Shown here: positions 44,384-52,562 of the stretch, one piece after another
How positions within the stretch are numbered: the stretch's first letter is position 1
Layout: the number at the start of each line of letters is the position of its first letter
DNA from: JAHFUA01 sp963733935
GTDB taxonomy: Bacteria; Acidobacteriota; Terriglobia; Terriglobales; Acidobacteriaceae
Direction: 5' to 3'
Length of the DNA stretch: 64,000 nucleotides
NCBI GenBank assembly: GCA_963733935.1
Contig: CAVTEQ010000008.1
Coordinates: forward strand, 62,001 to 126,000
Notes under the pieces: generated by a model
What the model was told of the DNA's origin: nothing
Seen by the model: only the letters and a program-made list of their open reading frames with translations
Database searches by the model: none
Translations under genes and position numbers: made by a program

Positions 44384-45664
44384 ATGCGCCTGCGCAACGT
44401 GATTTTCTGCACGCTCGTCGTGTGCGTCTGCCTTCCTGCGCAGAATCCGCCGAAGAAAGCTCCGCCCGACTGGCGCGCCATTCACGAGTCCGCCATCATC
44501 ATCGACGGCCACGCCGACACGCCGCAGCGCTTCGTTAATGAAGGTTTCGACATGGCCTCTGATGCCGGTGCCGGGCACATGGACTTCGCCAAGGTGCGTG
44601 CCGGCAATCTGGGGGCGCAGTTCTTCTCCATCTGGCCGGACCTGGAACGCTATCGCGGACACTATCCGCAGCGCACGCTGGAGCTGATCGATTCGGTGTA
44701 CCAGCAGGCGGCGCGGCATCCCGATCGCATGATGATGGCTTTTACCGCCGCCGACATCCTGCGCGCCCACCGCGAGCACAAGCTGGCGGCGTTGATGGGC
44801 ATCGAGGGCGGCCATGCCATCGACAACAGTCTGGGACTGCTGCGCGATTACTATCGCCTCGGCGTCCGCTACATGACGCTCACCCACTACGAGAGCACGG
44901 ACTGGGCCGACTCCTCGGGCGATATCGACAATCCCAAGGTCAAGCACCACGACGGTCTCACGGAATTTGGCGTGGAAGTCGTGCGGGAGATGAACCGCCT
45001 GGGCATGCTGGTGGATATTTCGCACGTCAGCGACCGCACGTTTTATCGCACGCTGGTGGTGGCGCGCGCGCCGGTGATCGCCTCGCATTCGTCCTCGCGG
45101 GCGCTAACCAACCATCCCCGCAACATGACCGACGACATGCTGCGTGCCCTGGCCCGCAATGGCGGCGTGGCCATGGTCAACTACAATGCCCCCTTCGTCG
45201 GCGAGGATTACCGGCTGGCCTGGAACCAGCAGAAGGCGGAGCGCGAGCAGGTCATTGAAGCCGCCCGCGAGAAAGCCAAGGCCGCCGGCAAGCCTTTTAC
45301 CTTCGAGGAAGAGATGATGCTGGAGAAGGATTGGGCTGCGAAGATTCCGCGTCCGCCATTTGAGTCGCTGATCGACCATATCGACCACATGGCCAAAGTG
45401 GCGGGTATCGATCACGTAGGGCTGGGCTCGGATTTTGACGGCGTGGCGGCACTGCCCGCAGGTATGGCTTCGGTGGCCGACCTCCCCAAGATCACGCAGG
45501 CGCTGGTGGAGCGCGGCTACACCGCCGAGCAGGTCCATAAGATCCTGGGCGGCAATTTGCTACGGGTCCTGCGCCGCTGCGAGCAGGTAGCGCGCGAATT
45601 GCAGCAAGAGAAGCCGCTCGGCGCGCAGCCGCTTTCCGGCCCCGAAGTAGTCAACCCCAGGTAG
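44384..45664 (+). CDS. Exported membrane dipeptidase, peptidase family M19
   Basis: 426 residues with a signal peptide (IFCTLVVCVCLPAQ). The binuclear zinc site is complete: H43 and D45 (DGHADTP), bridging E141 (MGIEGGHAID), H214 (DISHVSD) and H235 (IASHSSSR). VGLGSDFDG carries the catalytic-pocket Asp. The enzyme cleaves dipeptides, often including D-amino acids. Together with the upstream DUF5715 protein it may recycle peptidoglycan peptides; this pairing is inference. A TGTCATCC element lies 30 bases after the stop. Confidence 0.93.
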   Translation: MRLRNVIFCTLVVCVCLPAQNPPKKAPPDWRAIHESAIIIDGHADTPQRFVNEGFDMASDAGAGHMDFAKVRAGNLGAQFFSIWPDLERYRGHYPQRTLELIDSVYQQAARHPDRMMMAFTAADILRAHREHKLAALMGIEGGHAIDNSLGLLRDYYRLGVRYMTLTHYESTDWADSSGDIDNPKVKHHDGLTEFGVEVVREMNRLGMLVDISHVSDRTFYRTLVVARAPVIASHSSSRALTNHPRNMTDDMLRALARNGGVAMVNYNAPFVGEDYRLAWNQQKAEREQVIEAAREKAKAAGKPFTFEEEMMLEKDWAAKIPRPPFESLIDHIDHMAKVAGIDHVGLGSDFDGVAALPAGMASVADLPKITQALVERGYTAEQVHKILGGNLLRVLRRCEQVARELQQEKPLGAQPLSGPEVVNPR

Positions 45665-45694
45665 AATGCTGGTTGAGTTACAAAGAAAAATAGC

Positions 45695-45720
45695 TGTCAT
45701 CCTGAGCGAAGCGAAGGACC
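45695..45720 (+). repeat. TGTCATCC...GAGCGAAGCG element
   Basis: TGTCATCCTGAGCGAAGCGAAGGACC, read as TGTCATCCTGAGCGAAGCG plus AAGGACC, is a near copy of the element at 30462-30480 and of the inverted one at 46969-47013. Confidence 0.7.
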
Positions 45721-45755
45721 TGCTTTTAAAATCAAAACTTCAGGAGTCTTGGCGC

Positions 45756-46376
45756 ATGCGGAATATCCTGCTCATCATGCTGTTCGCAGCTTTAACTCTG
45801 CCGGCCTTGTCCGATGAAAGACACTTGGGCAAGCCATCGGGCGAGCCCACCGCTGTTTTTCGCACCACCATGGGCACGATGCACTGCAAGCTGTTTGAGA
45901 AGGAAGCGCCCATCACGGTGGCCAACTTCATCGGCCTCGCCGACGGCACCAAGGATTGGAAGGACCCCGCCACCGGCAAGACCAAGCACGGAGTGTCGCT
46001 CTACAACGGCACGATCTTCCATCGCGTGATCCCTGGCTTCATGATTCAGGGCGGCGACCCGCTGGGTACCGGCACCGGCGATCCGGGCTACCAGTTCGCC
46101 GACGAGATCGTGCCTTCGCTGACTTTCGACCGCCCCGGCCGACTCGCCATGGCCAATGCCGGGCCCGGCACCAACGGATCGCAGTTCTTCATCACCGAAG
46201 TGCCAACGCCGCACCTGAATGGCCACCACACCATCTTCGGCCAGTGCGACGATGCTACGGTCGAATTGGTGAAGAAGATCGCACGCGTGCCGAAAGGCCC
46301 CAACGATAAGCCCACGACTCCGGTGCGCATTGAAAAGATCGTCATCGAGCGCACGATGCCGGAAGCCAAGCAATAA
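45756..46376 (+). CDS. Exported cyclophilin-type peptidyl-prolyl isomerase
   Basis: ATG 45756 follows AGGAG and begins a signal peptide (ILLIMLFAALTLPALS). 206 residues with the cyclophilin core: FHRVIPGFMIQGGDP holds the catalytic Arg, and RLAMANAGPGTNGSQFFIT and HHTIFGQ complete the active site. It isomerises Xaa-Pro bonds in the periplasm, probably as a folding helper. It is followed 13 bases later by a cytosolic paralogue of the same length class, so the pair looks like a tandem duplication with different targeting. Confidence 0.94.
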   Translation: MRNILLIMLFAALTLPALSDERHLGKPSGEPTAVFRTTMGTMHCKLFEKEAPITVANFIGLADGTKDWKDPATGKTKHGVSLYNGTIFHRVIPGFMIQGGDPLGTGTGDPGYQFADEIVPSLTFDRPGRLAMANAGPGTNGSQFFITEVPTPHLNGHHTIFGQCDDATVELVKKIARVPKGPNDKPTTPVRIEKIVIERTMPEAKQ

Positions 46377-46389
46377 AAGGGAGGCATTG

Positions 46390-46917
46390 ATGGCACGCCA
46401 GCCTGGAACCTACGCTACTTTTGACACTACCGAAGGCGCCATCGTCTGCCGGCTGTTCGAGAAGGAAGCGCCGAAGACGGTCGCCAACTTCATCGAACTG
46501 GCCGAAGGCAAGCGCGAGTGGACGCATCCTGTGTCGCGCAAGAAATCCAGCGACCGCCTCTACGACGGCACCGTCTTTCACCGCGTTATTCCCAACTTCA
46601 TGATTCAGGGCGGCGACCCGGCCGGCACCGGCATGGGCGGCCCCGGCTATCGCTTCGAGGACGAGACCAAGGGCTCGCCGCACAAATTCGATAAGGCCGG
46701 AAAGCTCGCCATGGCCAACGCCGGCCCAAACACCAACGGCAGCCAGTTCTTCATCACCGTAGCGGCAACGGCGTGGCTCACCGGCAATCACACCATCTTC
46801 GGCGAGGTGGTGGAGGGTCAGGACATCGCCGACAAGATTGCCAACCTGCCGCGCGGAGCGCAGGACCGTCCGGCAAAGGAAGTGAAGCTGAAGGCGGTGA
46901 CGATAGAGAGGGTGTGA
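46390..46917 (+). CDS. Cytosolic cyclophilin-type peptidyl-prolyl isomerase
   Basis: 175 residues from ATG 46390 (GGGAGG, 6-base spacing). It has no signal peptide. The core is FHRVIPNFMIQGGDP, LAMANAGPNTNGSQFFIT and NHTIFGEVVEGQDIADKIANL, closely similar to the preceding gene. Catalytic Arg and the Phe/His pocket residues are present. It isomerises prolyl bonds in the cytoplasm. Likely cotranscribed with its exported paralogue; the operon ends in a repeat-filled gap. Confidence 0.94.
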   Translation: MARQPGTYATFDTTEGAIVCRLFEKEAPKTVANFIELAEGKREWTHPVSRKKSSDRLYDGTVFHRVIPNFMIQGGDPAGTGMGGPGYRFEDETKGSPHKFDKAGKLAMANAGPNTNGSQFFITVAATAWLTGNHTIFGEVVEGQDIADKIANLPRGAQDRPAKEVKLKAVTIERV

Positions 46918-46933
46918 TCAGCGGGCTGTCACC

Positions 46934-47070
46934 GCAGGGCTGCGCCCTGCTCCCCCGGCCGGTTGAGTGCAGGTCCTCACGCTCGTCCCTACGGGACATC
47001 GCTCAGGATGACAATTAGCTTTTGATACTCAGTACTTGGTACTTGATACTTGGTACTTGCAACTCGGTAC
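46934..47070. repeat. Repeat cluster: hairpin, inverted TGTCATCC element, TACTTGGTACT tandem
   Basis: Three units follow each other. A hairpin GCAGGGC-TGC-GCCCTGC is at 46934-46950. A reverse-oriented TGTCATCCTGAGCGATG element with an inner GTCCC-TAC-GGGAC stem is at 46969-47013. A degenerate tandem of TACTTGGTACT units is at 47025-47070. The tandem runs into the stop codon of nadK. Confidence 0.7.
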
Positions 47071-47927
47071 TATCTCTCCCCCCACTTCAGCTTCATGCGC
47101 AGCACGTCGAAGAAGGTGCGGTCGGCGTGGCGCAGCAGGCGCACTTCGCGGGCTGATTTCCTGCAGGTGACGCTGTCGCCTTCCAGCAGAGGGATGCCGA
47201 CCTGGCCGTCAACGGTGAGGAAGGCCTCTTCCGGCGTGCCGAGAACCACGATTTTCACGGTGCGGCTGTCCTTCACCACCACCGGCCGATGCGTCAGCAT
47301 GTGGGGGGAAATCGGAGTGATGACGAGGGCGGCCACCTCGGGAGAGACCACGGGTCCGCCAGCGGCCAGCGAGTAGGCGGTCGATCCGGTGGGAGTAGCC
47401 ACGATGAGGCCGTCGGCGCGGTAGCTGGCGACGAAACGGTCGTCCACCTGGATCTCGAAATCGAGGATGCGCGCCATGGCGCTCTTGTGGATGACCGCGT
47501 CGTTGAGAGCGTCGAAATGCGCCACGCGCTCGCCCCCGCGCATGAGATGGCAATGCAGCATGCCGCGCACTTCCACCGCACAGCGGTTCTCGACCAGCGC
47601 CTCCAGCGTGGGATAAAGCTCCGAGAGCGAAACTTCCGTCAGGAAACCGAGCGTGCCCAGGTTGACGCCGAGCACCGGGATTTTGGCCTCGGCCAGGGCG
47701 CGCGCGGCGGCCAGTATGGTGCCGTCACCGCCCAGCACCAGCACGAACTCGGGCTTCTTGGCGGCTAGCTCGTCGCGCGGCAAGGCGGGATGCGCAGGCA
47801 GATAAGAAGCAGTCTCCTGATCGATCAGGACCGTGTAGCCGTGACCCTTCAACCAAGCCACCACCTCGGGCGCCACGCGCTCCAGCGCCGGCTGCGACGG
47901 CTTCGACATGATGGCGACGGTCTTCAC
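47070..47927 (-). CDS. nadK: NAD kinase
   Basis: GTG 47927 gives VKTVAIMSKPSQP, the conserved family start; the frame is open to 47987 only because it reads through an AT-rich repeat. 285 residues. Motifs: FVLVLGGDGTILAAARAL (GGDGT, catalytic Asp), NDAVIHKSAMARI and ADGLIVATPTGSTAYSLAAGGP. The enzyme phosphorylates NAD to NADP in the cytosol, using ATP or polyphosphate. Its TAG stop falls inside a tandem repeat. The tlyA gene lies upstream on the same strand, a common pairing in bacteria. Confidence 0.95.
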   Translation of the reverse strand: MKTVAIMSKPSQPALERVAPEVVAWLKGHGYTVLIDQETASYLPAHPALPRDELAAKKPEFVLVLGGDGTILAAARALAEAKIPVLGVNLGTLGFLTEVSLSELYPTLEALVENRCAVEVRGMLHCHLMRGGERVAHFDALNDAVIHKSAMARILDFEIQVDDRFVASYRADGLIVATPTGSTAYSLAAGGPVVSPEVAALVITPISPHMLTHRPVVVKDSRTVKIVVLGTPEEAFLTVDGQVGIPLLEGDSVTCRKSAREVRLLRHADRTFFDVLRMKLKWGER

Positions 47928-47930
47928 GGA

Positions 47931-48045
47931 GATTTGTAATTTGGTAATTTGTAATTGGTAATTTTCTTGAGATCGCCTCGCTACCACCCACCAGGCCGGC
48001 GGTCAGGGGGTCAAATTACAAATTACAAATTGCCAATTACAAATC
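47931..48045. repeat. AT-rich inverted repeat between tlyA and nadK
   Basis: Arms at 47931-47966 (ATTTGTAATTTGGTAATTTG units) and 48012-48045 (AATTACAAATTACAAATTG units) are imperfect inverted copies around a GC-rich centre. They stand out strongly from the surrounding base composition. The second arm contains the TAA stop of tlyA. Confidence 0.7.
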
Positions 48046-48798
48046 CTCAAACACCGCGTGCAGCAGAAACTCGCGGTTGCCTTCCGCGCCCAGGATCGGC
48101 GAATCGATCACGTCGGCTGCGGCAGCGCTCAACTCAGTCACGGCGCGGCGAACTTTCTCTACTGCCGCGAGTTGCGCCTCGGGATCGCGCACGATCCCGC
48201 CTTTGCCCACTGCCTCTCTGCCCGCTTCAAACTGCGGTTTCACCAGCACTACGAGCTCAAGCCGGCGACGCGTTCCGCCGCGAGCAGCGCGGATGACCGC
48301 AGGCAGCACGAGTGTAGCAGAGATGAATGACACGTCCACGGCAGCGAAGTCCACGGCCTCGCGCACGTCTTCCGGCTTGAGGTAGCGTGCGTTGGTGCGC
48401 TCCAGCAGGCGAACGCGCGGATCCTGGCGCAAGCGGTGCGCGATCTGTCCGTAACCGGTATCGATGGCGATGACGCGCGCCGCCCCGTGCTGCAGCAGAC
48501 AATCAGTGAAGCCGCCGGTGGAAGCGCCCACATCCATGCACACCTTGCCGCCGACGTCGATGCGCCAATGCGCCAGCGCCGCCTCCAGCTTTAGCCCGCC
48601 GCGGCTCACGTACTTGAGGTCTTCGCCCAGGATGCGCACCTCTGCGGCGGCATCGACGGCGGCGCCGGCCTTCTCCACCTTTTGCTCGTTCACCAGAACT
48701 TTGCCGGCCAGAACCAGCGCCTGCGCGCGCTCGCGCGAGGCTGCCAGACCGCGTTCCACCAGCAGTTTGTCGAGGCGAACCTTGGCCGACTCTCTTAG
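48037..48798 (-). CDS. tlyA: TlyA family rRNA 2'-O-methyltransferase
   Basis: ATG 48798 (MLRESAKVRLDKLLVERG) is preferred; GTG 48822 adds 8 residues. 253 residues. An S4 RNA-binding domain (VRLDKLLVERGLAASRERAQ, then VLVNEQKV) is followed by the FtsJ-type fold: YVSRGGLKLEAAL, VCMDVGASTGGFTDCLLQHGA (SAM site), RTNARYL, VDVSFISATLVLP and VLVKPQFEAG. TlyA methylates ribose of 16S and 23S rRNA cytidines. The last codons and the stop lie within an AT-rich dispersed repeat. Confidence 0.92.
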   Translation of the reverse strand, partial: LRESAKVRLDKLLVERGLAASRERAQALVLAGKVLVNEQKVEKAGAAVDAAAEVRILGEDLKYVSRGGLKLEAALAHWRIDVGGKVCMDVGASTGGFTDCLLQHGAARVIAIDTGYGQIAHRLRQDPRVRLLERTNARYLKPEDVREAVDFAAVDVSFISATLVLPAVIRAARGGTRRRLELVVLVKPQFEAGREAVGKGGIVRDPEAQLAAVEKVRRAVTELSAAAADVIDSPILGAEGNREFLLHAVFEDL

Positions 48799-48953
48799 CA
48801 TTTCAACCGCCACGATCCGCACCCGTGGTTGTGCAAACAGATGAATCAGCAGTAGTTACCGAAGGTTAGAAATTTCTAGTCGGAAATTTCCACAAAATTT
48901 TCCACAGGGCTGTTGAAAACTAAACCTCTCCGCGCGGCGGATTCACGCGGACT

Positions 48954-49682
48954 TCACGATTCCAACTCCAGGCCTCCGTCCACTCCCAGCACTTGGCCAG
49001 TAATAAAGTGGGGACCGCTGGCAAAGAACATCACGGCCGCCGCAACTTCCGCAGGAGTGCCGGCGCGTCGCATGGGGGTTTTGCTGGCGATGTGGCGCAG
49101 GAACGTAGTGCCCTGCGAGCTGCCAGTTGAGATCATGCCCGGTGAAACCGCGTTGACTGAAATCTCCGGCGCCAGGGCCTTGGCGGTGACTTCGGTCAGC
49201 ATGATCAGGGCAGCCTTGGAGGTGCAGTAGTGGGCGTGGCTGGCCCAGGGACGCAGCCCGCCCAGCGACGCGATGTTGATGATGCGTCCCTTGCGGGCCC
49301 GCAACATGGGAGCCGCCAGGCGCGACATGAGGAACGGCGCGCGCGTGTTGGTGGCGAACATTTCATCCCACTGGCGGGCGGTGATCTCTTCGAAATCGAT
49401 GGTCTCGTAAGTGCCCGCATTGTTCACCAGGACATCCAGTCCGCGGAACTTGGCCTGTACTTGCCGAAGCGCGGCGGCCACATTTTTCTCCTGGCGAATG
49501 TCGCAGCGGATCGCCAGCGCCCGAACGCCGCGGGACTTCAGGTCGGCCAGGGTGCGTCGGGCGTCCTCGGCGGAGGAAAGATAGGTGAATGCCACGTCCG
49601 CGCCGGCGGCGGCCATGGTCAAGCCGATCTCGCGTCCGATGCGGCGCGCGCCTCCCGTTACCAAAACGGTCTTGCCCTTCAT
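48954..49682 (-). CDS. SDR family oxidoreductase
   Basis: ATG 49682 (MKGKTVLVTGGARRIGRE); GTG 49688 is an alternative. 242 residues of the classical short-chain dehydrogenase type. The cofactor motif is TGGARRIG near residue 10, and LVNNAGTYE follows. Catalytic residues are Ser in NIASLGG and the Tyr/Lys pair in HYCTSKAAL. ISVNAVSPGMI is the usual post-active-site loop. Arg residues after the Gly motif favour NADP. It is probably a 3-oxoacyl-ACP reductase-like or pteridine-reductase-like enzyme; the substrate cannot be set. No operon partner. Confidence 0.88.
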   Translation of the reverse strand: MKGKTVLVTGGARRIGREIGLTMAAAGADVAFTYLSSAEDARRTLADLKSRGVRALAIRCDIRQEKNVAAALRQVQAKFRGLDVLVNNAGTYETIDFEEITARQWDEMFATNTRAPFLMSRLAAPMLRARKGRIINIASLGGLRPWASHAHYCTSKAALIMLTEVTAKALAPEISVNAVSPGMISTGSSQGTTFLRHIASKTPMRRAGTPAEVAAAVMFFASGPHFITGQVLGVDGGLELES

Positions 49683-49740
49683 CGGCACCGTGGGGGATTG
49701 TAACAGCCGTGTAGCCAGGGTTGTGACCGGAGAATGATCA

Positions 49741-49811
49741 CCGCCGAGACGCCGAGGGCGCCGAGTTGTGAATTGTGAAACGGTTTCTCGGCGATCTTGG
49801 CGTCTCGGCGG
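49741..49811. repeat. CCGCCGAGACGCC palindrome
   Basis: Arms at 49741-49765 and 49787-49811 share CCGCCGAGACGCC and GCCGAG with six differing bases between. It lies in the divergent gap between the SDR and glutaredoxin-like genes. Confidence 0.7.
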
Positions 49812-49837
49812 TTGAAGCTTTTTGCTACACTCTCGAC

Positions 49838-50083
49838 ATGAACGTGGCGCACCAGGTAATCGTGTATTCGCGAAAAGGTTGTCACCTGTGCGCCATCGTG
49901 AAGGAAACCCTCTCCAAGCTCGAACGCCGTGCGAGCTTCACCTGGAGCGAAGTGGACGTGGACTCCGACGCCGCCTTGCGCCGGCAGTTCAGCGATGAGG
50001 TCCCGGTCGTCTTCATCGACGGAAAGAAAGCCTTCAAGTACCGCATGGCCGAACGGGATTTCTTGCGCCGGCTGGAGGCGTAG
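49838..50083 (+). CDS. Glutaredoxin-like thioredoxin-fold protein
   Basis: ATG 49838 gives 81 residues starting MNVAHQVIVYSRKGCHLC. The redox motif is CHLC (about residues 15-18). VPVVFIDGKKAF contains the cis-Pro of the thioredoxin fold. This matches the DUF836/glutaredoxin-family small proteins with CxxC. Function is thiol-disulfide exchange in the cytosol; the partner is unknown. The start follows the palindrome by 26 bases. Confidence 0.85.
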   Translation: MNVAHQVIVYSRKGCHLCAIVKETLSKLERRASFTWSEVDVDSDAALRRQFSDEVPVVFIDGKKAFKYRMAERDFLRRLEA

Positions 50084-50094
50084 GCACTGCCGCC

Positions 50095-51039
50095 TCACCC
50101 CGTTTGCGGCGCCAAGTGGAAATAATGCCGTGCCCGGCGCACGTCGTGCGCAATCTGCTCGCGCAGCGCATCTACTGAGGGAAACTTGATCTCCCCGCGC
50201 AGCCTATACATGAAGAACAGCTCGACCTCGGTCTGCGCCGTCAACTCCAAGGGATGGAAGTTCAGCAGATGGCTTTCGACCGCAAACGACTCGTGCTCGA
50301 AGGTCGGGCGATAGCCGGCGTTGGTGACCGAGTCGAAGCACTCGCCGTTGATGCGCGTTCGCGTCACGTAAACACCATCGCCGGGCACCAGCTCGCCGTA
50401 CTGGCTCAGGTTGATGGTGGGGACGGTGTATTTGTGTCCATAGCCGCGGCCGCGGCCGGGGGTGGAGATCAGGCTGAAGACGCGTCCCAGTAATTGCCGC
50501 GCTCGCGCTACGCGGCCTTGCCGCAGCAGTTCGCGGACGCGACTGCTGGAGACTTTGTCTCCACGAATCTTCATTTCCGGATAGATCTTCACTTCGAAGC
50601 CAGCCTCACGGCCATATTCCGCTAAGCGCCGCACGTCGCCCTCGGCTTTGTGGCCGAAGTGGAAGTTCGCCCCCTCGTGTACTTCGAGCGCCCGCAGACG
50701 GCGGCCCAGGATAGTTTCGGCGAACTCGCGCGGCGAGGTAAGGGAGAGATCGCGCGAGAAGGGAAGCACCAGCGTTGCGTCGAGGCCAGTGGCCCCCAGC
50801 AACTCGAGTTTGCGCGGCAGAGGCGTGATCAGCTTGGGCGCCACATCCGGGCGCAGGATGCGCGTGGGATGCGGCTCGAAGGTGACGGCCAGCGAGCGAG
50901 CACCGCGCTGCTTCGCCCGCTCCACCACTTCCGCCAGCACCGCCTGGTGGGCGCGATGGACGCCGTCAAAGTTTCCCACGCTGACGATGGTGGGGCCGAA
51001 ATCGGCGGGCACTTCTTCGAGATGGCGGAAGACGTTCAT
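50095..51039 (-). CDS. ribF: Bifunctional riboflavin kinase/FAD synthetase
   Basis: 314 residues. The N-terminal FAD synthetase domain has SVGNFDGVHRAHQAVL (nucleotidyltransferase HxGH-like site), VTFEPHPTRIL and GANFHFGHKAEGD. The C-terminal riboflavin kinase domain has GRGYGHKYTVPTINL, PGDGVYVTRTRINGE and VESHLLNF with the catalytic Glu/His region. It makes FMN then FAD from riboflavin and ATP. The start is 14 bases after the MBL gene stop on the same strand, so the two and the DUF1844 gene form an operon. Confidence 0.95.
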   Translation of the reverse strand: MNVFRHLEEVPADFGPTIVSVGNFDGVHRAHQAVLAEVVERAKQRGARSLAVTFEPHPTRILRPDVAPKLITPLPRKLELLGATGLDATLVLPFSRDLSLTSPREFAETILGRRLRALEVHEGANFHFGHKAEGDVRRLAEYGREAGFEVKIYPEMKIRGDKVSSSRVRELLRQGRVARARQLLGRVFSLISTPGRGRGYGHKYTVPTINLSQYGELVPGDGVYVTRTRINGECFDSVTNAGYRPTFEHESFAVESHLLNFHPLELTAQTEVELFFMYRLRGEIKFPSVDALREQIAHDVRRARHYFHLAPQTG

Positions 51040-51053
51040 CGCGACGCGCAGCC

Positions 51054-51824
51054 TCAGATCTCGAACTCCAGCTTCATCCCATCATGCGCAAGCCGCACAT
51101 GATCCGGCAGGGAACGGTTGGTTTCCTCATGCCCCAGATCGTGCGAGATGTGGGTGAAGAAGGCACGGCGCGGCTGCAGGCGCTCCACCAGCCTCACCGA
51201 GTTTTCCAGCGTCGAGTGGGTGGGGTGCGGACGGCGGCGCAGCGCGTCCAGGAACAGGACGTCCAGCCCAGCCAGTTGCGCCATGGACTCTTCCGGGATC
51301 TCGCTGAAATCGGTGACGTAGGCTGCCGACCCGAAACGATAGCCGTGGATCTCGGTCTTGCCATGCATCACCTTGATCGGCAGGAAGCAAACGCCGAAGA
51401 GCTCGACCGGCCCGTTGATCTCGCGCAACTGCACCTCGCCCTGGCCGCCATAGTTGTAATCGCCTTCGAAGATGTAGCTGAAGACATGCCGCAGCCGCTC
51501 GATCACCGGAGCGTGGGCGTAGAGCGGGATGTTGCCTTGACGCCAGAAAGTCAGGGGGCGCAAGTCGTCGAGACCCATGATGTGGTCGGCGTGGGCGTGG
51601 GTGAAGAGCACCGCGTCGAGGTAGCGCAGGCCTTGGCGGATGGCCTGCTCGCGGAAGTCCGGCGTAGTGTCGATGAGCACGGTGTGGCCTTCGTACTCGA
51701 TCAGCACTGAGGGACGGGTGCGGCGGTCGTGTGGGTCCGGCGAGCTGCAGACCGGGCAGGTGCAGCCGATGGTAGGCACGCCCATGGAGGTGCCGCTGCC
51801 CAGCACGGTCAGGACTGCTTTCAT
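51054..51824 (-). CDS. MBL-fold metallo-hydrolase, PhnP/phosphodiesterase type
   Basis: 256 residues. It starts VLGSGTSMGVPTIGCTCPVC, where a Cys-rich loop (C22, C24, C27 region) plus DPHDRRTRPS is shared with PhnP-like cyclic phosphodiesterases. The metal motif is FTHAHADHIMGLDDLR (HxHxDH). Further ligands are in VMHGKT, YVTDFSE and FFTHISHDLGHEE. It resembles RNase Z/PhnP enzymes that cleave cyclic phosphodiesters; the true substrate is unknown. Its ATG overlaps the stop of the DUF1844 gene by 4 bases. Confidence 0.9.
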   Translation of the reverse strand: MKAVLTVLGSGTSMGVPTIGCTCPVCSSPDPHDRRTRPSVLIEYEGHTVLIDTTPDFREQAIRQGLRYLDAVLFTHAHADHIMGLDDLRPLTFWRQGNIPLYAHAPVIERLRHVFSYIFEGDYNYGGQGEVQLREINGPVELFGVCFLPIKVMHGKTEIHGYRFGSAAYVTDFSEIPEESMAQLAGLDVLFLDALRRRPHPTHSTLENSVRLVERLQPRRAFFTHISHDLGHEETNRSLPDHVRLAHDGMKLEFEI

Positions 51825-52429
51825 CCGCGTTTGCCGCCGGAAGCCGACAGGTCGGGCGGGGCCTGGCGCGCCAGCGTGTTGGTCAGCTCCACGAACCCCA
51901 TGCGCAGCTCGTACAGGCAGTTTTGCAGCAGGTGCTGTTCCTGGTCGGTGAGATTGCCCTTGGTCTTCTCTTGCAGCAGCCCGATGGTGTCGATGGTCTG
52001 CTTGGCGCCTAGCAGGTCGGCCGCGGGTTGCTGTCCTTCCTCGTGGATCAGCCCCAGTTGCATCATGGCCGTCATGTAGAGAGAAGCCACCAGGCGCTCG
52101 AACGTCATCTCGTAGTCCTGCGGCGTCCGGCCGCGGAATGCGGCCTGCTCGAACTGCTTGCCGGAATCGCGATAGGCGTCGTTCTGCGCCTGCTGCTCGG
52201 CGGCCGAGGGCGGCGGAGGGCCAAAGCCTTCGTCCGAAGAAAGCGGCACGGCTTCGGCTTTCGGAACTGGAGGCGGCGCCGGCGGTGCCGCTTCAGTTTT
52301 CGCGATGCTGGGCGGAGCCGGCGGTTGCTGGGAAGGCTGGCTCTCTTTGTGCGATTCCGGGCGCAGCTCGCCTTCCGAGGTGAACTTTCGCTTATCGGTG
52401 ACTACGAATTCGGATTTTTTCTCTGCCAT
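51821..52429 (-). CDS. DUF1844 protein
   Basis: 202 residues. The first 110 are low complexity and rich in Pro, Ala and Glu (PAPPSIAKTEAAPPAPPPVP). The conserved DUF1844 part is at the C-terminus: FERLVASLYMTAMMQLGLI, ADLLGAKQTIDTIGLLQEKT and LQNCLYELRMGFVELTN. The family is small, helical and of unknown function, frequent in Acidobacteriota and Deltaproteobacteria-like genomes. Operon with the MBL hydrolase (ATGA overlap) and ribF. Confidence 0.9.
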   Translation of the reverse strand: MAEKKSEFVVTDKRKFTSEGELRPESHKESQPSQQPPAPPSIAKTEAAPPAPPPVPKAEAVPLSSDEGFGPPPPSAAEQQAQNDAYRDSGKQFEQAAFRGRTPQDYEMTFERLVASLYMTAMMQLGLIHEEGQQPAADLLGAKQTIDTIGLLQEKTKGNLTDQEQHLLQNCLYELRMGFVELTNTLARQAPPDLSASGGKRG

Positions 52430-52438
52430 AAGAGAAGA

Positions 52439-52550
52439 CAGTTGCTAGTTGCCAGTTGTCGGTTGTCAGATACCTTGCTGCCAGTGATATAGGTGGAAGC
52501 CCCGGACTTCAGTCCGGGGAAAAGCTGCATACAGAATCCCAGGCTTTAGC
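52439..52550. repeat. Repeat cluster: AGTTGCCAGTTG tandem and CCCCGGACT hairpin
   Basis: Degenerate tandem units AGTTGCTAGTTGCCAGTTG at 52439-52470, then a perfect 9-base stem CCCCGGACT-TC-AGTCCGGGG at 52500-52519, then CAGGCTTTAGCCACTGAG, which recurs in altered form at 57311-57329 (GGCTTTAGCCGCTGAG). Confidence 0.7.
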
Positions 52551-52562
52551 CACTGAGACACC

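Noticed and set aside
48887..48906. Two DnaA-box-like sequences (TTTCCACA, TTTTCCACA)
   Set aside because: Only two near matches to TTATNCACA, no dnaA or dnaN nearby and no AT-rich unwinding element; not an origin.
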